64,000 nucleotides of DNA, taken from contig NZ_CADEAR010000007.1 in the NCBI RefSeq assembly GCF_902825325.1, forward strand, positions 124,001 through 188,000, written 5' to 3'. Below, one piece after another: positions 1 through 8,061 of this stretch. Position 1 is the stretch's first letter, and the number at the start of each line of letters is the position of its first letter. The DNA is from Brucella tritici (GTDB lineage Bacteria; Pseudomonadota; Alphaproteobacteria; Rhizobiales; Rhizobiaceae). The notes beneath the pieces are model-generated. The model was not told the origin of the DNA. It saw nothing but the letters and a program-made list of their open reading frames with translations, and did no database searches. The position numbers and the translations under genes were made by a program.

Positions 1-34
1 CCTTTCGAAAAAGATCGAAGATATTTCAATGAAC

Positions 35-60
35 GCAGGGCTTTGCCAGCAAAGCCCTGC
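35..60. terminator. Strong hairpin downstream of the complex I gene
   Basis: Perfect 11-bp inverted repeat (35-45 with 50-60) around a 4-base loop. It lies beyond the 3' end of the minus-strand gene at 121-426 and could stop transcription from it. Neither side has a T-run, so an intrinsic terminator is only a guess. A second, weaker repeat (78-84 with 93-99) lies between it and the gene. Confidence 0.35.
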
Positions 61-120
61 CGAATTATCGCATCGTCCGGCCTGAAACAAGTGTCAGGCC
101 AGACAGGCAATCAATGCGTC

Positions 121-426
121 TCAATGCGTCCAGGGCATTGTCCGGTCGAAGCGGAAATTATCCGAATAGGAAACCTTGCGGCGCTTCGGCTCATTCGGCT
201 CGATAATGCGATAGGCGATGCCGTTGCGCTTTGCGTAATCGACTGCTTCTTCCTGCGTGGCGAAGAACAGACGAATCTGGCTCTTCATATCGCCGGAAGA
301 AGTATAGCCCATCAAAGGCTCGACCATACGCGGGCTTTCCGGCTCATATTCCAGAAGCCACTGATCTGTCTTGGCCTGACCGGACTGCATGGCAGTCTTA
401 GCTGGACGGTAAATACGTGCAACCAT
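121..426 (-). CDS. NDUFS4-like ETC complex I subunit
   Basis: A 101-residue protein matching the alphaproteobacterial 'ETC complex I subunit conserved region' family, homologous to the 18-kDa NDUFS4 accessory subunit of mitochondrial complex I. The family is expected to bind the peripheral arm of NADH:ubiquinone oxidoreductase on the cytoplasmic side. The N-terminus (MVARIYRPAKTAMQSG) and the tail with SYSDNFRFDRTMPWTH are typical; the length is normal and there is no signal peptide. The gene stands alone, just downstream of tRNA-Pro, away from any nuo operon. Assignment is from family recall of the sequence pattern. Confidence 0.88.
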   Translation of the reverse strand: MVARIYRPAKTAMQSGQAKTDQWLLEYEPESPRMVEPLMGYTSSGDMKSQIRLFFATQEEAVDYAKRNGIAYRIIEPNEPKRRKVSYSDNFRFDRTMPWTH

Positions 427-581
427 TTGAAGAACCCTGAACTACTCTCTTGCCCCGCTGGGGAGCTGAAAATCCACCAAGCCAATAGTTTACACGGGAA
501 TGCATGTCAACGCGATAAAGGCGCACGCCACAGCCTGTGCCGGGACGTTCATATATCGACCAAATCAAATCTTGGGGAAGT

Positions 582-658
582 TGGTCGGAGCGGCAGGATT
601 CGAACCTGCGACCCCCTGATCCCAAATCAGGTGCGCTACCAGACTGCGCTACGCTCCG
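582..658 (-). tRNA. tRNA-Pro (anticodon TGG)
   Basis: Reading the minus strand, a 7-bp acceptor stem (CGGAGCG with CGCTCCG) encloses a D-arm, an anticodon loop TTTGGGA with anticodon TGG, and a T-arm containing GGTTCGAATCC. The 3' ACCA is encoded, giving 77 nt with CCA. The anticodon reads proline codons CCA/CCG. Its 3' end faces the NDUFS4-like gene and there is no integrase or displaced 3' copy nearby, so it is not an occupied integration site in this window. Confidence 0.96.
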
Positions 659-1114
659 TGGCCCTCTCGGACGTTGAGTTCCCTAGAGAATTCGCATTCC
701 TAAGGCAAGAGCTATTTTCAATCTTCAATAAAAAAATAAGCCGAACCGCTCATTGCAGGAGATGTTGTGCCCTCGAACCTGACGCTAGTGGATTGAATTT
801 GACGTTTGATACCCTTCCGATATCAATCCCGTTTCAAACGTCAAATTTGAAAAATCCTCTAGATTCATAAAGTTACTAGTGGTCTTTTTGATTCCAACAT
901 TTGCTCAGCGCTCATATCCGAGGGATGCAAATGTCGAAAGCAGAACCACTAGCACAAAGGCTATGCTCAGCTTCGCATCGTCGGTCCGAATCTTTCGGAG
1001 CGCAATCACAGGATGTTCAGCGTGTTAGGAGAGTTGACCACTCCACGAGGAACCAGCGGAGATTTAGGCCGTTCATTTCAGCGGCGGGCGCAAAACCAAC
1101 GATGGATAGGTGCC
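659..1114. other. 456-bp gene-free stretch with an inverted repeat
   Basis: No convincing coding region lies between tRNA-Pro and the exported protein at 1115. The only clear structure is a 14-bp perfect inverted repeat (796-809 and 834-847), listed separately. The open frame that crosses the tRNA from 43 to 870 is not protein-like. Confidence 0.6.
796..847. repeat. Inverted repeat with arms AATTTGACGTTTGA
   Basis: Two perfect 14-bp arms, AATTTGACGTTTGA and its complement, 24 bases apart. The left arm plus the preceding TG recurs exactly at 61799-61814 in front of an AraC gene. It could be a dispersed palindromic element or a pair of regulator sites; the sequence alone does not decide. Confidence 0.6.
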
Positions 1115-1429
1115 ATGTACAAATTTTCGGCAATCGCAGCGGTGATTATGGTGGCTGCTTTTTCAACCGCCTCCGCACAGGCACAGAGTATCGAAATAGG
1201 TCCCAATGGTATCCAGGTTAATCCTGATGGCGACCGGCGCCCCATGCATGAGGGTGGGGAAATCAGCGAACGAAGAGCAGCGCGAATCGCACGCAGTGAG
1301 GGAATGGACGAAGTCGAAAGCGTTTCACGGCGCCGTAACGTCTACGTTGTTCGGGGGATAGACCGTCGCGATAATGATATGCGCGTGGTGATTGATCGTC
1401 GTACTGGCGAAGTGCTTGAGGTACGCTGA
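1115..1429 (+). CDS. Small exported PepSY-like protein
   Basis: A 104-residue product with a clear Sec signal peptide (MYKFSAIAAVIMVAAFSTAS, cleavage near AQAQ) and a mature domain of about 80 residues rich in Arg and Asp. The C-terminal part (ARIARSEGMDEVESVSRRR ... VVIDRRTGEVLEVR) has the helix then beta-strand pattern ending in a D-x-x-T-G-E turn seen in PepSY-type domains, which often act as periplasmic peptidase inhibitors. The ATG at 1115 is chosen because it begins the signal peptide; upstream codons in frame are not protein-like. The specific function is unknown. Confidence 0.7.
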   Translation: MYKFSAIAAVIMVAAFSTASAQAQSIEIGPNGIQVNPDGDRRPMHEGGEISERRAARIARSEGMDEVESVSRRRNVYVVRGIDRRDNDMRVVIDRRTGEVLEVR

Positions 1430-1435
1430 CAGCCC

Positions 1436-1720
1436 CCGAACGATGTATTCAGCAGCCGCGCCCGCAGGCGCGGTTTTCCTCTTGGGGATTTGCAAAAGAT
1501 GATGACCAAGCGCGATCTGCACGAAGGCTTGGTGATTTCGCGCCATTTTTGTGCGCGAATCTTACCAGTTTCCCATTGCATGACGTAACGAGCAGTTGAT
1601 GGATACCCTGCCTGGGTACAACTTGAAGCAGCACGGACCAGACTACATGCAAGCGCTTGAAGCGCTTTCCCGTCCGAAAGTAGCAGAATCAGCGAATTGA
1701 CAGCTCTGGTAAAGTAAGCT
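1436..1720 (-). pseudogene. Decayed helix-turn-helix-type protein gene
   Basis: No single frame is open, but three minus-strand segments join into one protein-like reading: KLTLPELSIR (near 1718-1690), then LILLLSDGKALQALACSLVR through STARYVMQWETGKIRA to KWREITK (about 1696-1530), then AFVQIALGHHLLQIPK and KTAPAGAAAEYI (about 1528-1437). Two frameshifts and a stop separate them. The middle part (SLVRAASSCTQAGYPSTARY, then WETGK) looks like an HTH DNA-binding helix pair. I read it as a small regulator gene broken by indels. A homologous intact copy would confirm this; without one it stays tentative. Confidence 0.45.
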
Positions 1721-1725
1721 TACCA
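1707..1725. promoter_or_regulatory. Candidate operator TGGTAA-N7-TTACCA
   Basis: Inverted repeat TGGTAA / TTACCA with a 7-base spacer that itself overlaps the palindrome GTAAGCTTAC. It sits about 145 bases upstream of the lactate permease start. TGGT...ACCA symmetry is typical of operators for GntR/FadR-family regulators such as LldR, which control lactate genes. No regulator gene is adjacent, so the assignment is inferred from position and symmetry only. Confidence 0.4.
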
Positions 1726-1868
1726 ATTATCTGTCTACATAAATTAGCACTTCGTAATTCAACTGCCATTCGGGAGAGGATGGTCGTTCATTGCATAACC
1801 GTCGAAAAAATTGCGACGGCGCATTCATTATCAAGGAGAGGAACTGCACATCCAGGAAGGGAGGACCT

Positions 1869-3542
1869 ATGCCCTGGAATCAAGTTTATGACCCTTTGGG
1901 GAGCATGTTCTGGTCGACATTGCTTGCCGCCTTGCCAATTGTCGTCCTGCTGGGCGGTATCGGCTTTTTCCACATCAAAGCACACACCGCAGCCATACTC
2001 GGGCTTCTGACAGCGCTTGTCATCGCAGTCGTCGGCTTCGGAATGCCTGCCGACATGGCGGGTGCCACCGCCGTTTACGGTGCCGCCTATGGACTTCTGC
2101 CCATTGGCTGGATCATTCTCAACGTCATATTTCTCTATCGGCTGACCGAACAGACCGGCCAGTTCAATATTCTGCGTGATTCCATCGCCGGCATCACGCC
2201 GGATCGTCGTCTCCAGCTTCTCTTTATCGCCTTTTCGTTCGGTGCTTTCTTTGAGGGTGCCGCGGGTTTCGGCACGCCTGTAGCCGTGACGGCTGCGATG
2301 CTGATGGGGCTGGGTTTTGCTCCCCTGCCCGCGGCTGGCCTTTCACTGATCGCCAATACGGCGCCGGTCGCCTATGGCGCGCTTGGAACGCCGGTCATTG
2401 CGCTTTCGGCGGTGACCGGAATTGACCTTTTGCAACTCTCCGGGATGATCGGACGCCAGCTTCCGTTCTTCTCCGTCATCGTGCCCTTCTGGCTGATATG
2501 GGCCTTTGCCGGTCGCAAAGGCATGCTGGAAGTCTGGCCTGCATTGCTGGTGGCAGGTGCTGCCTTCGCCGTTCCGCAATATCTGGTGTCCAATTTCCAT
2601 GGGCCGTGGCTGGTGGATGTGGTCGCTGCGATCTGCTCGATGGCGGCACTCGCCGGTTTCCTGCGCATCTGGCAACCGAAGCGAATCTGGACCTCGACCG
2701 GCAAGGAAGGCGAAGCGGATTCGGCCCCTATGCCAGCGCCGCCGAAGCATTCCACCGGAACCGTTTTCCGGGCCTGGACGCCCTGGCTTATCCTGTCGGT
2801 GTTCGTGTTCCTCTGGGGCACGCCGCAATTCCGGACATGGCTCGACTCGCTCTGGGTCTGGAAAATGCCGATCCCCTATCTGCACAACCTGGTGTTCAAG
2901 GTTCCGCCCGTCGTGGCCGAAGCGCATTCCGAGGCCGCGATCTATACGCTCAATCTGCTTTCGGCCACCGGCACGGGCATCCTGCTCTCTGCCGTGGTCG
3001 GCGGACTTGTGCTCGGCTTCAACCCGCTAAGGCTTCTGAAGGAATATGGCGAGACCGCCTACGTGGTTCGCTTCTCGCTGATCACGATCTCGGCCATGCT
3101 GGCGCTTGGCTATGTCACGCGCTATTCGGGCACCGATGCGACCCTCGGCCTCGCTTTCGCGCAGACCGGCTGGGTCTATCCGTTCTTCGGGGCGATGCTG
3201 GGCTGGCTCGGCGTTGCGCTGACAGGGTCCGACACGGCGTCGAACGTCCTGTTTGGCGGCCTGCAGAAGATCACGGCGGAACAGCTCGGCCTGTCGCCTG
3301 TCCTGATGGCGGCTGCAAACTCCTCTGGTGGCGTGATGGGCAAGATGATCGACGCACAGTCCATCGTCGTCGCCTCAACCGCGACGCAGTGGTACGGGCA
3401 TGAATCGAAGATCCTGCGCTATGTGTTCTTCCATTCCATTGCGCTGGCCGCACTCGTCGGCCTTCTGGTGATGGCTCAGGCCTATCTGCCGCCATTCACC
3501 TCCATGGTTCCGACCGAAACACTACCGGCCATCACGCACTGA
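1869..3542 (+). CDS. lctP: L-lactate permease
   Basis: A 557-residue inner-membrane protein of the lactate permease (LctP/LldP) family, which imports L-lactate, D-lactate or glycolate with protons. Hydrophobic segments span the whole chain, starting with WSTLLAALPIVVLLGGIGFF. Family-typical stretches include FGAFFEGAAGFGTPVAVTAA, TGSDTASNVLFGGLQ and ANSSGGVMGKMIDAQSIVVA. The ATG at 1869 is preferred because GGGAGG lies just upstream and it starts the conserved MPWNQVYDPLGS; an upstream in-frame extension of 26 residues is not membrane-like. It stands as a single gene: no lactate dehydrogenase or lutABC is adjacent. A terminator follows directly. Confidence 0.95.
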   Translation: MPWNQVYDPLGSMFWSTLLAALPIVVLLGGIGFFHIKAHTAAILGLLTALVIAVVGFGMPADMAGATAVYGAAYGLLPIGWIILNVIFLYRLTEQTGQFNILRDSIAGITPDRRLQLLFIAFSFGAFFEGAAGFGTPVAVTAAMLMGLGFAPLPAAGLSLIANTAPVAYGALGTPVIALSAVTGIDLLQLSGMIGRQLPFFSVIVPFWLIWAFAGRKGMLEVWPALLVAGAAFAVPQYLVSNFHGPWLVDVVAAICSMAALAGFLRIWQPKRIWTSTGKEGEADSAPMPAPPKHSTGTVFRAWTPWLILSVFVFLWGTPQFRTWLDSLWVWKMPIPYLHNLVFKVPPVVAEAHSEAAIYTLNLLSATGTGILLSAVVGGLVLGFNPLRLLKEYGETAYVVRFSLITISAMLALGYVTRYSGTDATLGLAFAQTGWVYPFFGAMLGWLGVALTGSDTASNVLFGGLQKITAEQLGLSPVLMAAANSSGGVMGKMIDAQSIVVASTATQWYGHESKILRYVFFHSIALAALVGLLVMAQAYLPPFTSMVPTETLPAITH

Positions 3543-3564
3543 CGTGAAGTGAACGACAGACGAA

Positions 3565-3600
3565 CCCACGCGAGCCCCCTCGCGTGGGTTTTCTGCTTTT
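3565..3600 (+). terminator. Rho-independent terminator of lctP
   Basis: Perfect 10-bp GC-rich stem CCCACGCGAG / CTCGCGTGGG with a four-C loop, followed by TTTTCTGCTTTT. It starts about 22 bases after the lctP stop codon. Confidence 0.92.
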
Positions 3601-3676
3601 CTGCGAAGCCTCTCGGGGGAACAAAATCGCACGCGCACGCGTTTTCACTTCACTACCAATAAGCTGGAGACTGAAT

Positions 3677-3823
3677 GTGAATAGAAACGGGCTTTATCTG
3701 ATTATTGGCGCGCTGATTGTCGTGGCTGCGGGTCTTGCGGTTTATGTCTATCGTGAAGAGACCAAACCCGCCGGAATCGAGATGAAAATCGGAGAAGGTG
3801 GTGTTTCCATTCAGGAAAATTGA
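3677..3823 (+). CDS. 48-residue single-span membrane protein
   Basis: GTG-started ORF preceded by CTGGAGA at a proper distance. The product has a short basic start (VNRNG), one transmembrane helix (LYLIIGALIVVAAGLAVYVY) and a short polar tail (REETKPAGIEMKIGEGGVSI) that would lie in the periplasm if the N-terminus is inside. No known domain. The upstream part of the open frame overlaps the lctP terminator and is not coding. The pattern resembles small membrane proteins found across Brucellaceae, but the function is unknown. Confidence 0.65.
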   Translation: MNRNGLYLIIGALIVVAAGLAVYVYREETKPAGIEMKIGEGGVSIQEN

Positions 3824-3942
3824 AATCGGCAAGACGTTATAAACATATAAACCGATTAAGATTTCAAACGCTTACGCTTTGTGATGCAACATTTCGGACT
3901 TCGCCATGTTATTTGGGGCACCAGATAAAACGGAGGACCGAA

Positions 3943-4101
3943 ATGGGTATCCAGACTGTTTCCGACGAGCTTTATCGTCGTCATGAACGCGAATGGGCAG
4001 AGCTGCGCAACGCAGTTGAGGCAAGCGAAGCCAACCAACGGCAGCAAGAGAAGGCATCAGGCCAGACCTCTTGCGATGACAAGACGTCTGGGCACCAGTA
4101 A
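3943..4101 (+). CDS. 52-residue hydrophilic protein
   Basis: ATG at 3943 with a strong CGGAGG ribosome binding site 7 bases upstream. The product is highly charged and probably helical (ELYRRHEREWAELRNAVEAS then EANQRQQEKASG), with no membrane segment or recognisable domain. A clean terminator follows within 20 bases, so it looks like a real monocistronic small gene. Function unknown. Confidence 0.6.
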   Translation: MGIQTVSDELYRRHEREWAELRNAVEASEANQRQQEKASGQTSCDDKTSGHQ

Positions 4102-4120
4102 GTCTTCACCAATCTACCTT

Positions 4121-4147
4121 GAAACGCCGCGAAAGCGGCGTTTTTTG
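4121..4147 (+). terminator. Rho-independent terminator
   Basis: Stem AACGCCGC / GCGGCGTT with a GAAA tetraloop followed by a T-run; directly after the 52-residue gene. Confidence 0.92.
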
Positions 4148-4251
4148 TTTCCGCTTCGTCGTTCCAGCGTTCGCGCCAGACGCTGTGGTAACCAAATGCG
4201 AAGGAACAATTGGTAGTGTCTCCCCATCGCGATTCGAACAGGAGACAGACG

Positions 4252-5097
4252 ATGGCTGCACGGAAACGCACCACCCGCTCGCCCCAGCGCTCCACAAAGC
4301 GCTCGGCCAAGTCGTCGGGCAAGTCTTCCGGCTCATCCACCCCCGTTCTCGCGCTTGCCGCAATTTTGGGTCTAGGTGCCTTCAGCTTGTGGGCAACCTC
4401 TCAGCATAAGAGCCCGCAAGCCGCGATAACAGCCCTGTTCCAGCGCCCCGCTTCCAAGCCGAATACACAGCCCGCAGCACGAACCGAGCCAAAGGCGACC
4501 GTCACCAGCAAAGCCTCCGAGAGCAAGCCCCCCGAGAGCAGGGCGCCGTCGAAGGATTACGGCGCCGCTGTCGGCCCTGTACCGCGTCCATCGGCACCCG
4601 TTGTCGCGGCGCCCGTTGTGGCACCCGCACCGCAAAAGCCGGCGCAGCAGGCGGCAATCCAGACCGCCACCCCGCCGCGCCCCACAAATCAGGTTGTCGT
4701 ATCCTCGCCCGCCGCTGCGCTACGCTCCATGCCGCCGCGTGGCGTCAACACTCCGGCAAGCTCCCCATCGGTGATTTATGCCAAGGCGCGGCTCACCATC
4801 CATAAGAATGCCTGGGACAAGTCGCCATCTATCGGCGTCGTGGAAAAAGGTCGCGAGATGCGCTCTTATGGGAAGACCGGGCGCTGGCATCGCGTGATCG
4901 TCCCGAAGACGAACATGATCGGCTGGGTGCATGAAGATCAGCTTATCGGTGGGCGCAACAAGCCTGACAGTGCAAGCCTTATCACCGGCTCGATTGCCAG
5001 GAAGACGCAAACTGCAACGGCAGCCGCACCCAAACAGGCTCCAAATCCAGCGCATTCACGCATGGAGCCGCCCAAAGCTGTCGGCCAGAAAAACTAG
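4252..5097 (+). CDS. Membrane-anchored SH3-domain protein
   Basis: A 281-residue protein with a basic cytoplasmic start (MAARKRTTRSPQRSTKR), one transmembrane helix at about residues 35-52 (VLALAAILGLGAFSLWAT), a long Pro/Ala/Lys linker (about 60-175), then a bacterial SH3-type domain (about 176-235: ARLTIHKNAWDKSPSIGVVE ... GWVHEDQL). Such proteins usually sit in the periplasm and touch peptidoglycan. The ATG at 4252 follows AGGAGA; an upstream in-frame extension lacks support. The low-complexity linker explains open frames on the other strand. The exact role is unknown. Confidence 0.8.
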   Translation: MAARKRTTRSPQRSTKRSAKSSGKSSGSSTPVLALAAILGLGAFSLWATSQHKSPQAAITALFQRPASKPNTQPAARTEPKATVTSKASESKPPESRAPSKDYGAAVGPVPRPSAPVVAAPVVAPAPQKPAQQAAIQTATPPRPTNQVVVSSPAAALRSMPPRGVNTPASSPSVIYAKARLTIHKNAWDKSPSIGVVEKGREMRSYGKTGRWHRVIVPKTNMIGWVHEDQLIGGRNKPDSASLITGSIARKTQTATAAAPKQAPNPAHSRMEPPKAVGQKN

Positions 5098-5201
5098 AAC
5101 GGTTCCGGTTAAAACGGAGTCGCTGGAACCGCTCTATCTCTTTGTTTTTACGGATGTCTTTATCCCAAAACCGGTTCCCACTTTTGGGAGACATGCTCTA
5201 A
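5095..5201. repeat. Palindromic intergenic element (RIME/Bru-RS type)
   Basis: Two adjacent hairpins: AGAACGGTTCC...GGAACCGCTCT (about 5096-5134) and CATGTC...CCAAAA...TTTTGGGA-GACATG (about 5153-5195). The motif set (GGTTCC, GCTCTATCTCTTTG, CCGGTTCCCACTTTTGGG) is that of rhizobial and Brucella intergenic mosaic elements. It fills the whole space between two convergent genes and includes the last bases of both stop codons. Confidence 0.8.
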
Positions 5202-6061
5202 TCCAGACCACGCGCCATTGCTTCGAGCTGCCGGTCGCCCGGCAGATAATCGAATCCTGCTTCAATCAGTGATGAACTGTCTGCGACCAGATCACCATAA
5301 AGCTGGTCGTAAAGACCGCCTTTGCCCACTGCCGATAGCAGGAGCTGCATGAAGACCGGTGGAACGGGTACAAGACGAAAAGGCTTTCCCAAGGCAGCAC
5401 GCAGCTTCGTCACGAGTTCTTTTGTGGAGCGCGGTTGTGGCTCAGCAAGATGAAACACCCGCCCGGCAACCTTTTCGGCAGGCGCCACGCTTAAAAATGT
5501 CAGCGCATGTGCGACGTTTTCAAGCGACACGAAACTGCGCCTGTTGTTTGCCAGACCGAACGGCAACGGCAATCCGCTGTTGCAGAGCTTTATCAAGGCT
5601 TTCAGGTTCGCCCGCGCTCCGGGACCGTAAACGAGAACCGGGCGCGCGATGACGATCTCGATCCCGTTGATTTCGCGCAGATCAGCCTCCGCCTTTGCCT
5701 TGGCACGCCCGTAATCATCACGCGGCTTCAGCGGCATGTCCGGCGTCAGCGGCGACGGATTTCCCGCAATCGTATAGATCGTGGATACAAACACGAAGCG
5801 CCTTACGCCGGCGGCTTTTGCCTTGGTGGCGAGTTCCACGGCCAGTCGATGATTGACCGCATCGAATGTATCCGCATCCGGTCGTTCCGCACCGGCGCGG
5901 TGAGCAAGTGCTGCACAATGAACGACCGTTTCGACACCTGAAAAATCCGGATCAGTCAGTTCATTCCGGGACAGAGGCAGGACTTCATGCCCTTCCCCGA
6001 CCAGCACTTGAGTGAGTGCGCTTCCGATAAAACCACCCGCCCCGGTAACCGCTATCTTCAT
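5198..6061 (-). CDS. NAD-dependent epimerase/dehydratase (extended SDR)
   Basis: A 287-residue extended short-chain dehydrogenase. The N-terminal Rossmann motif is GAGGFIG (residues 7-13) and the catalytic pair is in YGRAK (about 117-121), preceded by FVSTIYTIAG where a Ser/Thr is expected. It resembles UDP-sugar 4-epimerases of the WbpV/GalE type, so a nucleotide-sugar substrate is likely but not shown. The start codon lies 2 bases from the hdaA stop, so the two are cotranscribed. Its stop codon is the edge of the palindromic element. Confidence 0.82.
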   Translation of the reverse strand: MKIAVTGAGGFIGSALTQVLVGEGHEVLPLSRNELTDPDFSGVETVVHCAALAHRAGAERPDADTFDAVNHRLAVELATKAKAAGVRRFVFVSTIYTIAGNPSPLTPDMPLKPRDDYGRAKAKAEADLREINGIEIVIARPVLVYGPGARANLKALIKLCNSGLPLPFGLANNRRSFVSLENVAHALTFLSVAPAEKVAGRVFHLAEPQPRSTKELVTKLRAALGKPFRLVPVPPVFMQLLLSAVGKGGLYDQLYGDLVADSSSLIEAGFDYLPGDRQLEAMARGLD

Positions 6062-6063
6062 CC

Positions 6064-6762
6064 TCAGCGATCCGGCTGTTCGCTGCCCGCCAGAACCTGT
6101 GCGGCAAGCGTGCGCGTGATGCGGCTTTTCTGCTCAAGCGCCGCCCGGTCGAGCTTGTCGACGATCAGGATCGCCGACAAAAGCGAGCGCTCGATCCGGC
6201 TCACCAGATAGGCGACGACATGCGGTTCGACGCTTACCTGCCGGTCCGCGAAGAGCTTGTGAATGACGCCGGAAAGCAGCAGGTCGTCCGGTTCTGAAAT
6301 TTCCACGACGGTTGCGGCCTTGAGACGCGAGGCAAGATCAGGAAGCTTTACGTTCCAGTTGGCTGGCCACAGACGAGAGGTCATGAGCAGGGAAGGCCCA
6401 AGCCCCTGAGCCGCATTCTGCCGAACGCTATTGATGAGATGGAAAAGTCCGGTTTCATCGAAAGGCGCAGCACCAATATCATCGATCAGCACCGGATATT
6501 CGGCAGCGCCGTTCACGGCTTCCTCGGTAATGTGCGTGGGGTCTACCAGAAGTGCGCCTGTTCCGGCGCGCCAGATTTCCGCCAGATGTGTCTTGCCTGA
6601 TCCGGTCGGTCCGGCAAGGATCGTGACAGGCGACAGCCAGTTCGGCCAGCGATCGATAAGATCGACGGCGGCACGGTTGGAATCCGTGACGATCATGTCT
6701 TCCCGATGATAACCGGGCTGATGCTCAAGATTCAACGGAATCTGGCGCGGTGCCTCACGCAT
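6064..6762 (-). CDS. hdaA: HdaA, regulatory inactivator of DnaA
   Basis: A 232-residue DnaA-like AAA+ protein lacking the DnaA N-terminal and DNA-binding domains, as in Hda/HdaA. With the clamp-loaded sliding clamp, this family promotes hydrolysis of DnaA-bound ATP and prevents re-initiation. Visible features: the beta-clamp-binding motif QIPLNL at residues 7-12, Walker A GPTGSGKT at 51-58, Walker B-like VLIDDIG, and the sensor-type end RIERSLLSAILIVDKLDRAA. The ATG at 6762 is chosen over one 27 bases upstream because AGGAGG lies 7 bases before it and the clamp motif falls near the N-terminus, as in Caulobacter. It lies downstream of the AI-2E permease gene. Confidence 0.92.
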   Translation of the reverse strand: MREAPRQIPLNLEHQPGYHREDMIVTDSNRAAVDLIDRWPNWLSPVTILAGPTGSGKTHLAEIWRAGTGALLVDPTHITEEAVNGAAEYPVLIDDIGAAPFDETGLFHLINSVRQNAAQGLGPSLLMTSRLWPANWNVKLPDLASRLKAATVVEISEPDDLLLSGVIHKLFADRQVSVEPHVVAYLVSRIERSLLSAILIVDKLDRAALEQKSRITRTLAAQVLAGSEQPDR

Positions 6763-6813
6763 CGCGGCCTCCTGCAAATCCCGTTTCAAATCCTGCCCGG
6801 TTACGACCCAGTC

Positions 6814-8061
6814 TCATTTCTCTTTGCCTGCATTCTCGCCTGCCTCGATCAGCGGCCCGGCGTCGGGGTTCGGCTGATGGTAGGCAGGATCATACATCGG
6901 TGAGTGGAGATAGCTATTCAATGCGAACCGCACAAGCACCCCGACTGCAGCCGCTGCGGGCACTGCCACCAGCATTCCGGTGAAGCCGAACAGCGAACCG
7001 AAGGCAAAAAGAGCGAACATGAGCCAGACCGGATGAAGCCCCACGGACGAGCCGACGAGCTTCGGCTGGAGGATGTTTCCTTCCACAAACTGACCAAGGA
7101 AAAACACACCCGCGACGGCACAGATCATGATCCAGTCAGGCCAGAACTGGACCAGCGCCACACCGATGGCGAGCGCCAGGCCGACAAAGGAACCGATATA
7201 GGGAATAAAGCTGATGAGACCGGCAAAAAAGCCGATCAGCAGACCGAAATTAAGCCCGGTCAGCGTGAGACCGATGGCGTAATAGGTTCCCAGAATGAGG
7301 CAGAGCGTTCCCTGCCCGCGAATGAAACCGGCGACGGCGGCATTCATCTCGGCGGCGATGCGGCGCACGGTATGAAGCTGGCGGCGCGGCACCCATGAAT
7401 CGATGCTGCCGACCATGCGGTCCCAGTCCAGAAGCATGTAGAATGCAACCACCGGAGTGACGACGAAAAGCCCCGCAATATCGATCAGCGATTTCCCCGA
7501 ATTCCACAGGGACTGAAGCAATGTCGACAGGAAACCGGCACCCTGCTGGAGCAGCGAACTCAGATTCTGCTGAATGACCGAACTGTCAATGCCGATATAT
7601 TTCTTCAGCCATTGCGAATCCTCATTTGCCAGCAACGACTGCAACTGGGTGATGTATTCGGGGATTTTGGAAATGAAATCAGCGAGCTGCGTTGCGAGGA
7701 TCGGCACGACGATCATCAGGCCGAGGATCAGCGCCATCAGGAAGATGAGCAGGATGACGATTGTGGCCGCAAGCCGGGACAGGCCGAAACGTTCGAGCCT
7801 GTCTGCGACAGGGTCGAGGAAATAGGCCAGCGCCATGCCCGCAACAAAAGGCAACAGCACTGAACTGAATACGACGAGAAACAGAATGAAGACCGCGACG
7901 GTCCCCACCCAGAACATCGCCTGACGACGTACCGAAGAGCCGGTCAGCGCGCCGACTTCCACATTGACGTGGATATCACCATCGCGAACTGTCGCTTCCG
8001 ACTGACGGATCGTTCGGCTGGCGCTCGTGCGCGTGGGTGTCGGTTTCTTGACCATGTGCAT
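6814..8061 (-). CDS. AI-2E family transporter (PerM-like)
   Basis: A 415-residue inner-membrane protein of the AI-2E/PerM family. Hydrophobic segments occur at about 48-95 (including FWVGTVAVFILFLVVFSSVL), 105-130, 195-220 and in the C-terminal half, with the family-typical GLISFIPYIGSFVG and a terminal VGSSVGLHPVWLMFALFAFG. The N-terminal 35 residues are basic and cytoplasmic. Substrates vary in this family; PerM-like members near hda are common, and an autoinducer role should not be assumed. Two starts are possible (8061 and 8055). It is the first gene of a run with hdaA and the SDR gene. Confidence 0.88.
   Translation of the reverse strand: MHMVKKPTPTRTSASRTIRQSEATVRDGDIHVNVEVGALTGSSVRRQAMFWVGTVAVFILFLVVFSSVLLPFVAGMALAYFLDPVADRLERFGLSRLAATIVILLIFLMALILGLMIVVPILATQLADFISKIPEYITQLQSLLANEDSQWLKKYIGIDSSVIQQNLSSLLQQGAGFLSTLLQSLWNSGKSLIDIAGLFVVTPVVAFYMLLDWDRMVGSIDSWVPRRQLHTVRRIAAEMNAAVAGFIRGQGTLCLILGTYYAIGLTLTGLNFGLLIGFFAGLISFIPYIGSFVGLALAIGVALVQFWPDWIMICAVAGVFFLGQFVEGNILQPKLVGSSVGLHPVWLMFALFAFGSLFGFTGMLVAVPAAAAVGVLVRFALNSYLHSPMYDPAYHQPNPDAGPLIEAGENAGKEK

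Noticed and set aside
582..658. tRNA-Pro as an integration site
   Set aside because: No integrase, no duplicated tRNA 3' end and no foreign gene block next to it.
43..870. A 275-codon plus-strand open frame
   Set aside because: It runs through tRNA-Pro and the repeat region and antisense to the complex I gene; composition is not protein-like.
2498..3403. A 301-codon frame overlapping lctP on the same strand
   Set aside because: Shadow frame inside a clear permease gene.
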